This document shows, in pieces, positions 22,232 through 33,411 of a DNA stretch of 64,000 nucleotides. The DNA comes from Eurosta solidaginis (lineage: Eukaryota > Arthropoda > Insecta > Diptera > Tephritidae), in NCBI RefSeq assembly GCF_040869045.1, contig NC_090322.1:274500662-274564661 (forward strand), read 5' to 3'. The notes below the pieces were generated by a model. It was not told where the DNA came from. It saw only the letters and a list, made by a program, of their open reading frames with translations, and searched no databases. The first letter of the stretch is position 1. Each line of letters opens with the position of its first letter. The translations under genes and the position numbers were made by a program.

Positions 22232-22932
22232 TGTCACGGATATTAGCATCACTAAATTATCCCATCACTAAGGCGATGCTAAGGCCATGCCAAGCAGTAT
22301 TTACGTTAATAATCAAATCAAGTATACACATATATAAGGCAGCCCAGAGAGATGTCACACACAGATGCATTTACTTATATGCCTATGTGCGCGCGAGAGA
22401 CTGTAAACTACAAACATTCACATCAATAATTCAATCTTTATGTATCTACATAAACGAATAAATAATTGCGTCTACACATATGTACGTATACGAGCAGCGG
22501 AGCGGCAATGCACAAACACATGCATATATCTTATCTGAGTTGTCACAAGAGAGAGCAATAATTTGTGCACGTAGTTGTGGCTGGCGATTTTGTAGCCGAA
22601 ACAACTAGTAAGTTCTGGAAATCGAAGAGCCTAGAAGTATGCAGCGTAAACTATAAAAGCGGGGCAAGCGAGTAAGAAGGAATTCAGTTTGAGTTGAGCT
22701 ATCAATCAGTTTGATTAAGCACGCGATCTGGCGGCCAATAGTAGAGTTTCATTTGAGTTATCAATCAGTTTGGTTATTAAGCCAGCGAGTAGCAAAGTAT
22801 AAGTGTTATTGTGAAGTACTTAATAAAGGCCATTTTTCCATCATTCAATATTGGAGTTATTTATTCAACAGTTTAGTGATTCGAACTTAGCAGAGGATTG
22901 CAAATAAGAGGATTTGCAGTAAATTCGTAACA
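22232..22932 (+). repeat. Gypsy element 1, 3' LTR
   Basis: This 701 bp copy of 16473-17173 has TG...CA ends and is followed by ATAT (22933-22936), matching the 4 bp before the 5' LTR. Visible differences from the 5' LTR are TCTACACAT versus TCTAGACAT near 22475 and TTCAACAG versus TTCAGCAG near 22865. Confidence 0.95.
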
Positions 22933-22936
22933 ATAT

Positions 22937-23671
22937 TTTTAATATGCAAGCATATATATGTATGTACGAAGTGAACACTTATATATTTTAATCATATTCT
23001 GTTTCATAATAATACTGCAATTTATTAAATATACAAATATACATGTTAACTTTTACCATAATTTTATAAAGAAGTTTCCTTGTAAATTTGCCTAACGACA
23101 ATCTACATACATATCACAGAACAGCATAAATCGAACACAACAACGTTCGATTAAATTCGGCAACATGTCGTGTTCAATGATCCAAACGATCAACGATTAA
23201 ACGATCCAACGATCAACAGCGATTACATTCATCGGAATGAAAAGGCAAATATTTTTTACATTTAAATAATGTTAAATTTACAGCATTTTTTTGAAGTACA
23301 CATTTCCTATTTTGAAATATAATGCAAATTTGATATTATTTTCCATGTGGAAAATACATTATTATAATGTAATATCTACATTTTTTTTCATGTCAAAAAC
23401 ACATTTCAAAAATGTAAAATTCAAATTATTTGATAAATGAAAAAATAATGTGTTTTTCACATTTTAAAATGTAAAAAACACATTAGTGTTTTTCCGTGTA
23501 GATATGACTTTTCAATTAAATTTTTTCTATTCGTTCAGTTTCTTTCTTTTGAATTTTATATACATATACGTTAGATCTCATGCATAGGCTCAAAAAGCAT
23601 GAATACTACTTATTCCTGAAGGAGGTACTTCGGTTTTTGTTTTATCAATGTATCTATGATTAATATTACAG
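22937..23671. other. AT-rich intergenic DNA with a palindrome
   Basis: No gene is seen. Bases 23447-23484 form a near-perfect palindrome (19 bp half-sites with one mismatch, centred on TTTTAAAA). Similar ACATTATTATAATGT sequence lies at about 23350. It is probably a MITE remnant. Confidence 0.5.
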
Positions 23672-24074
23672 GAATGCGATTCTGTGGCTTTTCCTAATGT
23701 TCACATGTTGTTGATAATCTTGCGTACGCTTCCAGTAACAACGGCAAACGAGAGATTTTTTTTCAACTCTTAGGCTGATTAAAAACTATTTGAGAAACAC
23801 GACGAGTGAAAATCGGCTGAACGGCTGTACATCACTAAGCATTCACCGTGATCAAATTGTTACGGTTGATGAAGTTTTAGATGAAATGGCAAAGAAAAAC
23901 CGACGAATGCGCTTGAGTTTTTAATATCACCTTTTTCATATCATATTTTAAATACACTTTAAAGCTAAATACAATATTTTTTTTTATTTATTTAACTGAA
24001 AAAAAAAAAAAATTTTAACCCTCGCCCCCTCCTGCCCCCTCTCTACCTAAGGTAATTTTCTGGCTACGCCCCTG
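23672..24074 (+). pseudogene. hAT transposase C-terminal fragment plus 3' TIR
   Basis: In two frames the + strand encodes FPNVHMLLIILRTLPV, then LRLIKNYLRNTTSENRLNG and VTVDEVLDEMAKKNRR, ending at a TAA (23922-23924). This is the hATC dimerisation domain of ZMYM1-like hAT transposases. A splice-acceptor-like ATTACAG precedes it at 23671. The sequence ends at about 24074 with TGGCTACGCCCCTG, the reverse complement of a hAT-type CAGGGGCGTAGCCA terminus. A frameshift after NERFF and the missing 5' part mark it as dead. It abuts the CsRn1-like element. Confidence 0.8.
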
Positions 24075-24697
24075 CCTGATGGTATTTGAATTTTTTGAAT
24101 AGGAGATTTAGTATGCCTTGAAATTTTGGACTTTTGACAATTGATGCAAGATGAAGTCCAATCGTTAATTTCTTTACGCAGGTTAGGCCAATAATATTTA
24201 TTTTGAACTAATTTTCTAGTTGTTCCTATACTTGGATGAGATAATGAGTGAATTTTGTCAAATATAATTCTTCTCATAGAATGCGGAACATAAGGTCGAA
24301 AAGGTTGTAGAGAAATATCACACCATATGTTTAAATTAATAACTGGAATATGAAGTTCTTTTAAATTATTTTTAGAATTTTGCTCAGAAATGTTTTTTTG
24401 TAAAAATGTATCACTTTGTTGTTCTTTATATAAAGTTTCTAAATTTATATCTTGAGCTGAAATTGCATTTATTTCTGGAATACGGGAAAGTGTGTCAGCA
24501 ACTATGTTGTCTTTTCCACGTATATATTGAATATCATTTGTAAATTGAGCAATATATTCAAGATGACGTAGTTGACGAGGAGATCTATCTACTTTAGAAT
24601 TTAGAACATGAATTAAAGGTTTATGATCAGTATAAATTGTAAAAGTTCTACCTTCAAGAAAATGTTTAAAATGTTTAATTGAATTATAAATTGCCAA
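24075..24697 (-). pseudogene. CsRn1-like Gypsy RNase H and integrase N-terminus
   Basis: The - strand encodes the C-terminal half of RNase H (FTIYTDHKPLIHVL, YIRGKDNIVADTLSR) and then the integrase HHCC zinc region (HSLSHPSIGTTRKLV, CINCQKSK). The rest of the integrase is missing; the frame runs into the hAT terminus. The 3' LTR is therefore absent. Confidence 0.88.
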
Positions 24698-25154
24698 AAG
24701 TTCACGATCAAATGTTGAATATTTAGTTTCTGTTGTAGTAAATTTTCTTTAAAAATAAGCTAAGGGTTCTAGTATATTATTGCTAGTTTGTTGAAGAACT
24801 GCTCCAATAGCAACATTTGATGCATCTACTGCTAATGATAAAGTACCATTTTTGTCGAAGTAAAGTATTTTTAGCAAAAAGCTTTTTAACATTTTCGAAA
24901 GCTGTTGTGGTTTCATTTGTCCAATTTAATTGTTTGAGTTTGTTTTTAATTGCATGTGTTAACATTTCATGCAGAGGACTAAGTTCTGTTGCTAACATTT
25001 TTAATATATCTGTGATAGTAATTTATCATACCTAAAAATTTTTGTAATTTATTTATAGAAATTGGCTTTTCAAAATTTGTTATGATTTCAATTCTATCTA
25101 AAGATGGTTTAATACCTTCGCCTGAAATTTCGTAACTTAAAAAATTTAATTTAT
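24698..25154 (-). pseudogene. CsRn1-like Gypsy RT connection region
   Basis: Broken frames on the - strand carry NKLNFLSYEISGEGIKP, the ISINKLQKFLGMINYYHR region and MLTHAIKNKLKQLNWT, in the order expected for the RT thumb and the start of RNase H. At least two frameshifts are needed to read them together. Confidence 0.75.
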
Positions 25155-25770
25155 TTACACCGAGAGTACATTTTGAAGGTTTGATATTAAATTATATTCT
25201 TCAAGTCTTTTGAAAACTGATTTTAAATGATTTATATGTTGATCTTCATTATCACTGGCAATAAGAATGTCATCAATGTATGTAAATACAAAATCGAAAT
25301 CAGAAAATACTTCATTAATAAAGCGTTGGAAAGTTTGAGCACTGTTTCGTAAACCGAAAGGCATTCTTACGAATTCAAACATTCCAAAAGGGGTAGTTAT
25401 TGCAGTTTTATGAATGTCTTCTTCTGCCATTGGAATTTGGTGGTAAGCACGCACAAGATCAATTTTGGAAAAAAATTGTTTGTTTTTTAAATCAATTGTT
25501 AAATCGTGAATATGTGGTAAAGGATACCGATCTGGTGTAGTAATAAAATTAAGTCTTCGATAGTCTCCGCAAGGTCTCCAATCATTTGGTTCTTTTTTAG
25601 GAACGAGATGAAGTGGAGATGCAATAGGAGAATTTGAGGGTCTGCATATACCCGTTTTAACTAAAAATTCAAATTCAGCTTTAGCAATTTTAAGTTTGAT
25701 TGGATCAAGACGTCTGGGTTTCGAAAATGGTAAAATACCTTTTGTTCCTATCCTGTGAACCGTATGGTGT
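25155..25770 (-). pseudogene. CsRn1-like Gypsy reverse transcriptase
   Basis: The frame is open on the - strand from about 25770 down to 25155. Motifs in order are [68 protein letters not shown] and the catalytic YIDDILIA (about 25270). The PHRL-type entry and [16 protein letters not shown] resemble the CsRn1/Kabuki clade. It is out of frame with the protease upstream. Confidence 0.88.
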
Positions 25771-26260
25771 TTAACTTTTTAGTATAATCTGGTTCACAGG
25801 TAATAGACGGAAATTCATTAAGTAATTTTGAAAATTTATTTTCAACAATAGGAATTTTGAGTGAGAAAATATCAGAAAATCCAGAAGATCCAGCAACTTT
25901 AATTTTTGTAGTAGAATCCATTATTTCCTTATTTTTAATATTGACAATAATTCCGAATTTTTCTAAAAAGTTTGCTCCAAAAATGGGTGTATCAATGTTC
26001 GCAATAATGAATGGAAATTCAAAATCTCTTCTTAAACCTAAATCAATTTTAAGTAGTTTTGAACCGAAAGTTTTAATTGAAGAACCGTTTGCTGCAGTCA
26101 AAGTAAGATCCGAATTTCTTTTATAAATTTTAAACATAGAAAAAGGAATAACTGATATGACTGCACCGGTATCGATAAGAAAATTAAGTTTATTGAAATT
26201 ATCAAATATGAATAGGCGACGAGTCGGTTTAATAATAGTTCCATTATCCGTCACCATCAT
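25748..26260 (-). pseudogene. CsRn1-like Gypsy protease
   Basis: This 170-codon - strand frame carries the retropepsin motif FLIDTGAVISVIPFS (about 26165) and, downstream, TPIFGANFLEKFGI. It lies just after the gag stop in a different register and ends with a stop beside the RT entry motif. It is called a pseudogene because the element as a whole is frameshifted and truncated. Confidence 0.85.
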
Positions 26261-26266
26261 TATGTT

Positions 26267-27259
26267 TCAGTTTAAATTTTGTTCGGAATTTGAATTATGA
26301 TTTTGATTAAAATTGCATGCGGGTATACATTTAAGAGCGTTATTCTTAAATTTTTTGTGATACCAACAAATATTTGTTTGTGAATTAAAATTATTATTGT
26401 TTGAAAAATTTCTGGATCTTGAAAAATTTCGAGATTTAGATCTAATTCTATCTTTAGATCTTGAATGGATTTGTAATTGATTAATATCATTAGAAATTTT
26501 ATTTAAATTTCGATAAATAGCCGTAGATAATTCAGTTAAATTTTTAACGCATTGTTCTAAAATATTATTATTTATACTCGAAACTATAGGAGATTTGGAA
26601 GAATGAGGTTTGTTGATTAAATCAAAAAGTTTGTCTGCTAAAATAATTACTTCATCTTTATTTTGATTGTTACTAGAAGTTAAATGGATTTGTATTTCTT
26701 GTGGCAATTTACGAATCCATAATTTGAAAAGTAATTCTTGACTTACAATGGAGTCAGTACCTATAAGTGATTTCATAAGTCTGAATAATTCAGATGGTGA
26801 ACGATCACCAAGTTCAGTTTTTGAAAATAATTGTTCGAATCGTTTCTCTTCACTAAGAGAAAATCTTTCACATAAAATTTTTTTGATTGTATCATATTTA
26901 TTGAAAAGAGGAGGAGGGTTAATAACTTCTAAAATTTTAGATATAGTATCTCGTTGAAGAGTAACTAAAACATTTTGAAATTTTAAATTATCATCATTGA
27001 TATTGTTAATTTCAAATTGTCCTTCAACAAGTTGAAACCAGGCATCGGGAGATTCTTTCCAAAATTGTGGTAATTTAATAGATTTAGTAGAAGAAATATT
27101 TGTAAAGTTATCTTGTGTTATATTAGAGATGTTGTTTTGTGTTGTATTAATGTTAGAATTTTGAGTTGTATTGTGAGTCATTGTGTTATTTGTATAGTTT
27201 TTATTTTGATTTTCCGAATTTGTAAAATTATGAGTTTGTATTGGTGAACGTAGAACCAT
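26267..27259 (-). CDS. CsRn1-like Gypsy Gag with CHCC box
   Basis: This intact frame of 330 codons starts at ATG 27259. The N-terminus is Asn/Thr-rich; the capsid-like core includes WKESPDAWFQLVEGQF, ILCERFSLSEEKRFEQLF and LWIRKLPQEIQIHL. Near the C-terminus is a Cys-x2-His-x9-Cys-x3-Cys box (CWYHKKF...CIPAC, about 26310-26365) instead of the usual CCHC knuckle. That CHCC arrangement is described for the CsRn1 clade of Ty3/Gypsy elements. It would package element RNA. No 5' LTR was identified upstream of 27260. Confidence 0.88.
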   Translation of the reverse strand: MVLRSPIQTHNFTNSENQNKNYTNNTMTHNTTQNSNINTTQNNISNITQDNFTNISSTKSIKLPQFWKESPDAWFQLVEGQFEINNINDDNLKFQNVLVTLQRDTISKILEVINPPPLFNKYDTIKKILCERFSLSEEKRFEQLFSKTELGDRSPSELFRLMKSLIGTDSIVSQELLFKLWIRKLPQEIQIHLTSSNNQNKDEVIILADKLFDLINKPHSSKSPIVSSINNNILEQCVKNLTELSTAIYRNLNKISNDINQLQIHSRSKDRIRSKSRNFSRSRNFSNNNNFNSQTNICWYHKKFKNNALKCIPACNFNQNHNSNSEQNLN

Positions 27260-27850
27260 ATGAAAAAAAAATTAAATGAATAATTTGAAAATTAGAAAAC
27301 ATTTAAGAATTTTTTGGAAAGGGAGTTAACAATTTAAATACAATATTTAATTTTATATTAAAAATAAGTAAATTTAAATATTTTATATTAAAATTTTTAA
27401 GATATAAAAATAATCTTAAAATAAATTTGAAATTTTAATTTAATATTAAAATAAAAATTGTATTTAGAAAAAGTTAAAATTATTTAAAAAAATATATTTT
27501 ATTACTATGGAAGAGTTGATTGATAAATTTAAATATGCAATGGCTTTAAAATATAATGATGCTCTTATTTGTGTAGAGGACGTTACGGATCATGAATGGT
27601 TCCAATAAACAGTACACTATATGACGATGTTGCTTGTTGAATGTTAAAATACTTGGATATACGAATGAAATTTAGGGAGAGGTTAGTGGCACTATTTTGT
27701 AGATGAAACTTCCTGAGTAGTGCTGGATAAGTTTTCCACAGCTGGGGCTGTATTTGCAACAGTGGCAGTATTGTTTTGATCTGGCATTTATTTTTAAAAT
27801 TTATTTACACTTCTCGTTTTAAACGTTTTAATACTGCGTAAATTAAAAAT
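27260..27850. other. AT-rich spacer with a possible copia-like Gag start
   Basis: The region is very AT-rich. A 33-codon + strand frame at 27507-27608 (MEELIDKFKYAMALKYNDAL, ending EWFQ) looks protein-like and recalls the N-terminus of Ty1/copia Gag proteins, but it is too short to be certain. Confidence 0.3.
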
Positions 27851-28440
27851 ATGTTGCAATGTTTTGCGAAAAATCACTCAAAAGAAGGTTGCGTGAACAG
27901 AGTCAAAGGGACTTTGGCGTTCGTCAAACGATGGTCTAAAGAATTCCATGATCCATATATTACTAAAACTCTCTTTATATCTTTGGTGCGGCCAATATTA
28001 GAATACGCTTCGATAATCTGGAACCCTCGTTACCAAACGCAGCGACAAATTAGAGTCGGTCCAAAAGCAATTCCTGATTTTTGCGCTAAGGGACTTACGA
28101 ACCCTCAAGGATTCTTCCTCCCTACTCCAGCCGTTTGAAACTTATTCAGCTCCCTACGTTATGGAGTCGTAAGGAGATGGTAGGTGTGTTATTTGTAGAA
28201 AAACTTATTAGAGAGATGGTGAATAGTCCTTTTCTGCTGGGCGAAATTTTATTTAATGCTCCCTTTCGACCATCTAGACATTTTCAACCGCTTCATATAA
28301 GCACATGCAGATCGAATTTTGAAATGCACGAACCTCTTCGTTGTCTGTGTACTGACTTCAATAAGCACTGCAAAAACATTGATACGTGTGACTTACTCTA
28401 CGTAATAAAAAAAATATTTGCTGACTACCTTAAATACGCA
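27851..28440 (+). pseudogene. LINE ORF2 C-terminal fragment
   Basis: The + strand gives KGTLAFVKRWSKEFHDPYIT, LVRPILEYASIIWNP, then in another frame LIQLPTLWSRKEMVGVLFVE, FNAPFRPSRHFQPLHI and NFEMHEPLRCLCTDFNKH. These align with the - strand fragment at 1334-2050, so both are the same LINE family. A frameshift near 28100 and the absent RT core show it is a relic. A (AATA)n tail at about 30280-30297 may be its displaced 3' end. Confidence 0.78.
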
Positions 28441-28447
28441 ATGATTT

Positions 28448-28730
28448 GGGTGGGTGGCTTGGAATCAAGTCCTTTCCAACCTCCCACTCTTATCACTAGC
28501 TCCAGTAACTTTGGGCGGGTGGCTTGGAATAACGTCCTTTCCAAACTCCCACACATCGCAACCCTACTTGTTGTGTGTCAAATATACATCAGCTGCTCGA
28601 AATCACGTCTTATCACCAGCTCCAGTAACTTTGGGCGGGTGGCTTGGTATCACGTCCTTTCCAACCTCCCACACATCGCAGCCCTACTTGTTATGTGTCA
28701 AATATACATCAGCTGCTCGAAATCACGTCC
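28448..28730. repeat. Tandem repeat, 120 bp period
   Basis: One partial unit (28448-28490) and two full units (28491-28610, 28611-28730) share AGCTCCAGTAACTTTGGGCG, GTGGCTTGG and TATACATCAGCTGCTCG. Frames running through it are repeat artefacts. Confidence 0.85.
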
Positions 28731-30152
28731 ATTCCGACAGCACTAATTATCAATTCCCGTGGCTTGGCATCACAGTCCATCCCGACAACTGATTTAATAG
28801 TGTATATGGGGTATTCCATCCCATTTCGACCAATTTTTAACCCGACCCCTTTAGAATTGGCTGAAAGTTTTTCTTCTTTTTCTAGCTTACGAAAGACGTT
28901 TTTCAGAAGTTTTTCAAATTTTTTCATCCAACTCAAAAAAAGTTATGAATTTAAAAAAAAACACCGTTTTTGTTTTCAAAATGCTATAACTTTTTCAAAA
29001 ATTGACCGTTTGGGATCTTTTTTTTTTAATTTGTTTTTAAATCTACTTTTCGGAAAAAATTCAAAAAATTTTTTAAAGTTTTTTTTTGTAATTTTTCAGT
29101 TTTTCGAGATTTTTCGAATTTCGCCCTTTTTTTTCTCATAAAAAAATTCAATCAATTCTGCAATCATCCCCACTAATCCCGGAGTGGGCCGAGAATTTTT
29201 TTTTTTTTTTATTTAATTGAAAAAAAAACTTTAACAAATTTTTTTTGTATTTAAAAAAAAAAGTTATAGCATTTTGAAAACAAAAACGGTGTTTTTTTAA
29301 AAATTCATTTTTTTTTGAGTTGGATGAAAATATTTGAAAAACTTCTGAAAAACGTCTTTCGTAAGTTAGAAAAAGAAGAAAAACTTGCAGCCCATTCTAA
29401 AGGGGTCGGGTTCAAAATTTTGTTATGTGTCAAATATACATCAGCTGCTCGAAATCACGTCCATTCCGACAGCACTAATTATCAATTCCCGTGGCTTGGC
29501 ATCACAGTCCATCCCGACAACTGATTTAATAGTGTATATGGGGTATTCCATCCCATTTCGACCAATTTTTAACCCGACCCCTTTAGAATTGGCTGAAAGT
29601 TTTTCTTCTTTTTCTAGCTTACGAAAGACGTTTTTCAGAAGTTTTTCAAATTTTTTCATCCAACTCAAAAAAAGTTATGAATTTAAAAAAAAAACACCGT
29701 TTTTGTTTTCAAAATGCTATAACTTTTTCAAAAATTGACCGTTTGGGATCTTTTTTTTTTAATTTGTTTTTAAATCTACTTTTCGGAAAAAATTCAAAAA
29801 ATTTTTTAAAGTTTTTTTTTGTAATTTTTCAGTTTTTCGAGATTTTTCGAATTTCGCCCTTTTTTTTCTCATAAAAAAATTCAATCAATTCTGCAATCAT
29901 CCCCACTAATCCCGGAGTGGGCCGAGAATTTTTTTTTTTTTTTTATTTAATTGAAAAAAAAAACTTTAACAAATTTTTTTTGTATTTAAAAAAAAAAAGT
30001 TATAGCATTTTGAAAACAAAAACGGTGTTTTTTTAAAAATTCATTTTTTTTTGAGTTGGATGAAAATATTTGAAAAACTTCTGAAAAACGTCTTTCGTAA
30101 GTTAGAAAAAGAAGAAAAACTTGCAGCCCATTCTAAAGGGGTCGGGTTCAAA
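28689..30152. repeat. Direct tandem duplication, 732 bp units
   Basis: 28689-29420 is repeated at 29421-30152 almost exactly. Each unit holds ~115 bp of flank (TTATGTGTCAAATATACATC onward) followed by most of a palindromic MITE. The breakpoint lies inside the right arm of the first MITE copy. Confidence 0.9.
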
Positions 30153-30184
30153 ATTGGTCGAAATGGGATGGAATACCCCATATA
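29535..30184. mobile_element. 650 bp palindromic MITE (complete copy)
   Basis: The ends are TATATGGGGTATTCCATCCC and its exact inverse at 30165-30184. Arms of about 190 bp pair nearly perfectly through AACCCGACCCCTTTAG and AAAACGGTGTTTTT-type blocks. The first, right-truncated copy is at 28803-29418. No transposase is present. The TATA at the ends could be target duplication or part of the terminus. Confidence 0.85.
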
Positions 30185-30404
30185 CATATTTTATAATATA
30201 ATTTTATTCAATTTGTATGCTTCTGTAATTTATCTGTTCCGTACTATATTTAGTCTGATTAATTGTTAAATTTGTAGACTAATAAATAAATAAATAAAAA
30301 AATATCGGCAGCTCATAGCCTATTCAACTTCATAAATATGATACTTAACGTCCATGGCCTAGATTGTTCGACGAGTCATATCTAATCGTTCTGTTGTTGT
30401 TTTT

Positions 30405-33400
30405 ATTGTAGCAATGCTTCGCCCCACCTAATAGCTGCGACCGATCCCAAATTGTCATCGATATCCTCTAACGGGAGTCCAAAGAAACTTGCCTTGCTGC
30501 TTCAACAGGGGTGGACCATAATGAAAGGGGTGTTAGATGCGTTGGTTTCACATTACAATTAAAGAGATGGTTGGTGTCATGTGGAGACACATTGCAAGCG
30601 GGGCATACATTTTGTATGTCGGGGTTGATTCTGAATATGTAAGAGTTTAACCTGTTACAGTATCCAGAACGCAGTTGAGCCAGAGTGACTCGCGTTTCCC
30701 TGTGGAGTATGCTTTCCTCTTCCGCAAGTTTTGGGTACTGCTTTTTGAGTACTGGATTCACCGTGCAATTCCTGGCATTAAGGTCCGACGCCTGTTTGTG
30801 GAGTTCACCAAGGACCTGCTTGTGTTTTTTTGCTTCATACGGCTGAGTTCTCAGGTGCCGTATTTCCTCAAAATGCTTACGGAGATGACTCCTTAAGTCC
30901 TTAGGCGGTGTTGGCTCATCTATCAGATGTCTGTTGGGATGCCCAGGTTTCTGGGTATTCAACAGGAACTGTTTGGTTTGTATTTCATTTCTCTCCCTGA
31001 TGGGGAGCATTCTCACCTCATTATGTAGATGGTGTTCTGGGGACATAAGAAGTCAGCCCGTGGCGGTTCTGAGCGCAGTATTTTAGCAGGCCTGTAGCTT
31101 ATTCCAGTGGGTAATTTTTAGGCTTGGCGACCAAATAGGGGACGCGTAGCATGCAATCGGCTGGCCAATTGCTTTGTAAGTGGTAATGAGCGTTTCTTTG
31201 TCTTTTCCCCAAGTACTGCCAGCAAGGGATTTGAGGATTTTATTACGGCTCTGGATTTTCGGTACAATTGCGGCTGCGTGCTCATTAAAATGTAGATCCT
31301 GATCAAATGTCACACCCAAGATTTTGGGGTGTAGGGCAGTCGGTAGCTTAGTGCCATCGACGTGAATGTTCAAAATGTCCAGGTTGTAAATAGGGTCGCG
31401 GATGATTTAGTCGGTGATAATGCCAGGTTTCGCGAGGCGAAAAAACTGGAGAGTTCAGGGAGGTAGCCGTTTATTTTGTTGTAAAGCTCATCGATCTCTG
31501 GGCCCGGGCCTGTAGCCATTATTGTACAGTCATCGGCGTAAGAAACGATAGTAACTCCTTCTGGTGGCGAAGGTAGTTTTGATATGTAAAAATTAAACAA
31601 AAGTGGGGATAGGACACCACCCTGAGGCACCCCTTGTTTAATTCTTCTTGGCTTTGATATTTCGTTTCTGAATTGCACCGATGCCTGCCGACCACCCAGA
31701 TAATTTCATGGGGGAAGGGTAGACCCTTCCAAGTCTTGCAGTAACGTGCCATGGTTGACCGTATCAAAAGCTTTTGATAGGTCTAGCGTTACGAGTACTG
31801 TTCTATGGTGGGGCTTCTGATTTAAACCACAATTTATCTGGGTGCTAATGGCATTCAGCGCGGTGGTGGTGCTATGGAGTTTTCTAAAGCCATGCTGATG
31901 ACAGGCTAGCTGCAAATGTGCTTGGAAATAAGGGAGCAAAATGGCTTCAAGCGTATTTGCCACTGGCGATAGGAGAGATATCGGGCGATATGACTCTCCT
32001 ATGTTAGCTGGTTTCCCAGGCTTTAGTAGCGGTACCACCTTGGCCATTTTCCATTTTCGGGTATGACAAGGGTGGAAAGAGACATGTTGAAGACATGTGC
32101 TAAATATTTGAAACCCTCTTTCCCTAGGCTTTTAAGCATCGGCATGGCTATGCCGTCTGGGCCCACTGCTTTGGATGGTTTAGCGCGACCAATGGCGTCC
32201 TCAACCTCTCTAGCGGTGATGGTGATTGGTGACGCGCTCAATTTGCGTTTATGTACGTGTCTATTGGCTCTCCGTCTATCTTTGTCGACCGTAGGATACA
32301 TTATATATTGTCGGCAGAAAGCGCTCGCGCATTTTTCCGCATCCGACAGCACCTTATCGCAGTGCCAGAGATCGTGATGGGCATTGAAATCGCCTAAGAT
32401 AATGCGATTGTTGCCAGTGAGTACGGCGCTGATATTAGGGCGGTATCCATTGGGCAACAGGTGGCAGGAAGGATGTAGATGCTGATGATTTCTAGGTTTG
32501 CGTCGCCCGACCGGACAGATATAATCCTTGATGTTCTAAGACACTGTCCCTGCGATCGTATGATATTGCACAGTGGTGTATGATAAACGCGAGGCCGCCT
32601 GCATTTCCGCTCTCGCGATCTTTTCTGTGGACATTATACCCAGAACAGGTCTGCAATGCAGATCTTGCTGTGAGTTTAGTCTCTTGAATAGCAGCAATGC
32701 GGATGTTGTACCGCTTCATGAAATCGACTATCTCCGTGATCTTCCCAGTTAATCCATTACAGTTTAACTGCAGAATTCTGAAGTGCAAGGGCATAACTAC
32801 GCCTGGGTTGTGGAAGGCCAGGACGCGACTGCTGTTGTGGCCCTGGGACTGGACGTCCTTGGGTAAGCATTGGGGTACCCCGTGTATTTGGGTATGCGGC
32901 CTGGCAACATGGCGCAATGAAACCCGTCGGGGGGTTGCCGTCGCGGAGACCAGAACATCTAGGAAAGTGGCACCGTCCATGGCAAGAGCTGCATTGGGCG
33001 GATGTCGCAAACGTATATATTCTGTGCTGGCAAACGGTGCAAAAGGAGGTAGGGACTAATAGTCTGTTTCCCTGACCTACACAATTGCTGTCGGAAAAGA
33101 GGGGGGGGGGGGGGGAGACGGGCAGGGGCTGATGCTCGGCATTGCTCCCGACTCTACTACGGAGATTGTAAGTATGAGTGGGAGCAGCCGTGTGAGTTGG
33201 TGGCGCGAGCAAAAGCGGGTACTTGTTGTGGCTTGCTGAGCAGCGGGGCTGCTGGAAGGTAGCGAGGGGGCGCTAAGGCGCAGACTACGGGACGTCCTAG
33301 GGCGTTAACAGCAAGGAGCCACAAAAGATTTATAGAAGTTACGTGGACGTCTTGTTTTGGGATCTAGCCCAGAACCTTTCCGATGCAACCATCCCTTACA

Positions 33401-33411
33401 CGAGACACACT
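30405..33411 (-). pseudogene. Large LINE: second zinc finger, endonuclease, RT, C-terminal domain
   Basis: Reading the - strand downward: a Pro-rich part and Cys-rich finger (CTVCQHRIY, CSSCHGRCHFPRCSGL, 33000-33210); the apurinic-type endonuclease (LQLNCNGLTGK, AAIQETKLT at about 32700, then RIILGDFNAHHDLW); RT motifs AVGPDGIAMPMLKSLG, YRPISLLSP, LDLSKAFDTVNH, GVPQGGVLSPLLFN and the catalytic YADD (about 31540); then a thumb (PKILGVTFDQDL, SLAGSTWGKDKETL) and a CPAC...HDTNHLFNC C-terminal knuckle. Frameshifts near 31390 and 31710 and a deletion between the endonuclease and RT (near 32360) inactivate it. The 3' tail on the - strand ends GCTACAATAAAAACAACAAC. The clade is Jockey/LOA/CR1-like; I cannot fix it. 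Confidence 0.88.

Noticed and set aside
28454..29141. Frames of 112-203 codons through 28454-29141
   Set aside because: They run through 120 bp tandem repeats and the MITE arms, so they are repeat artefacts.
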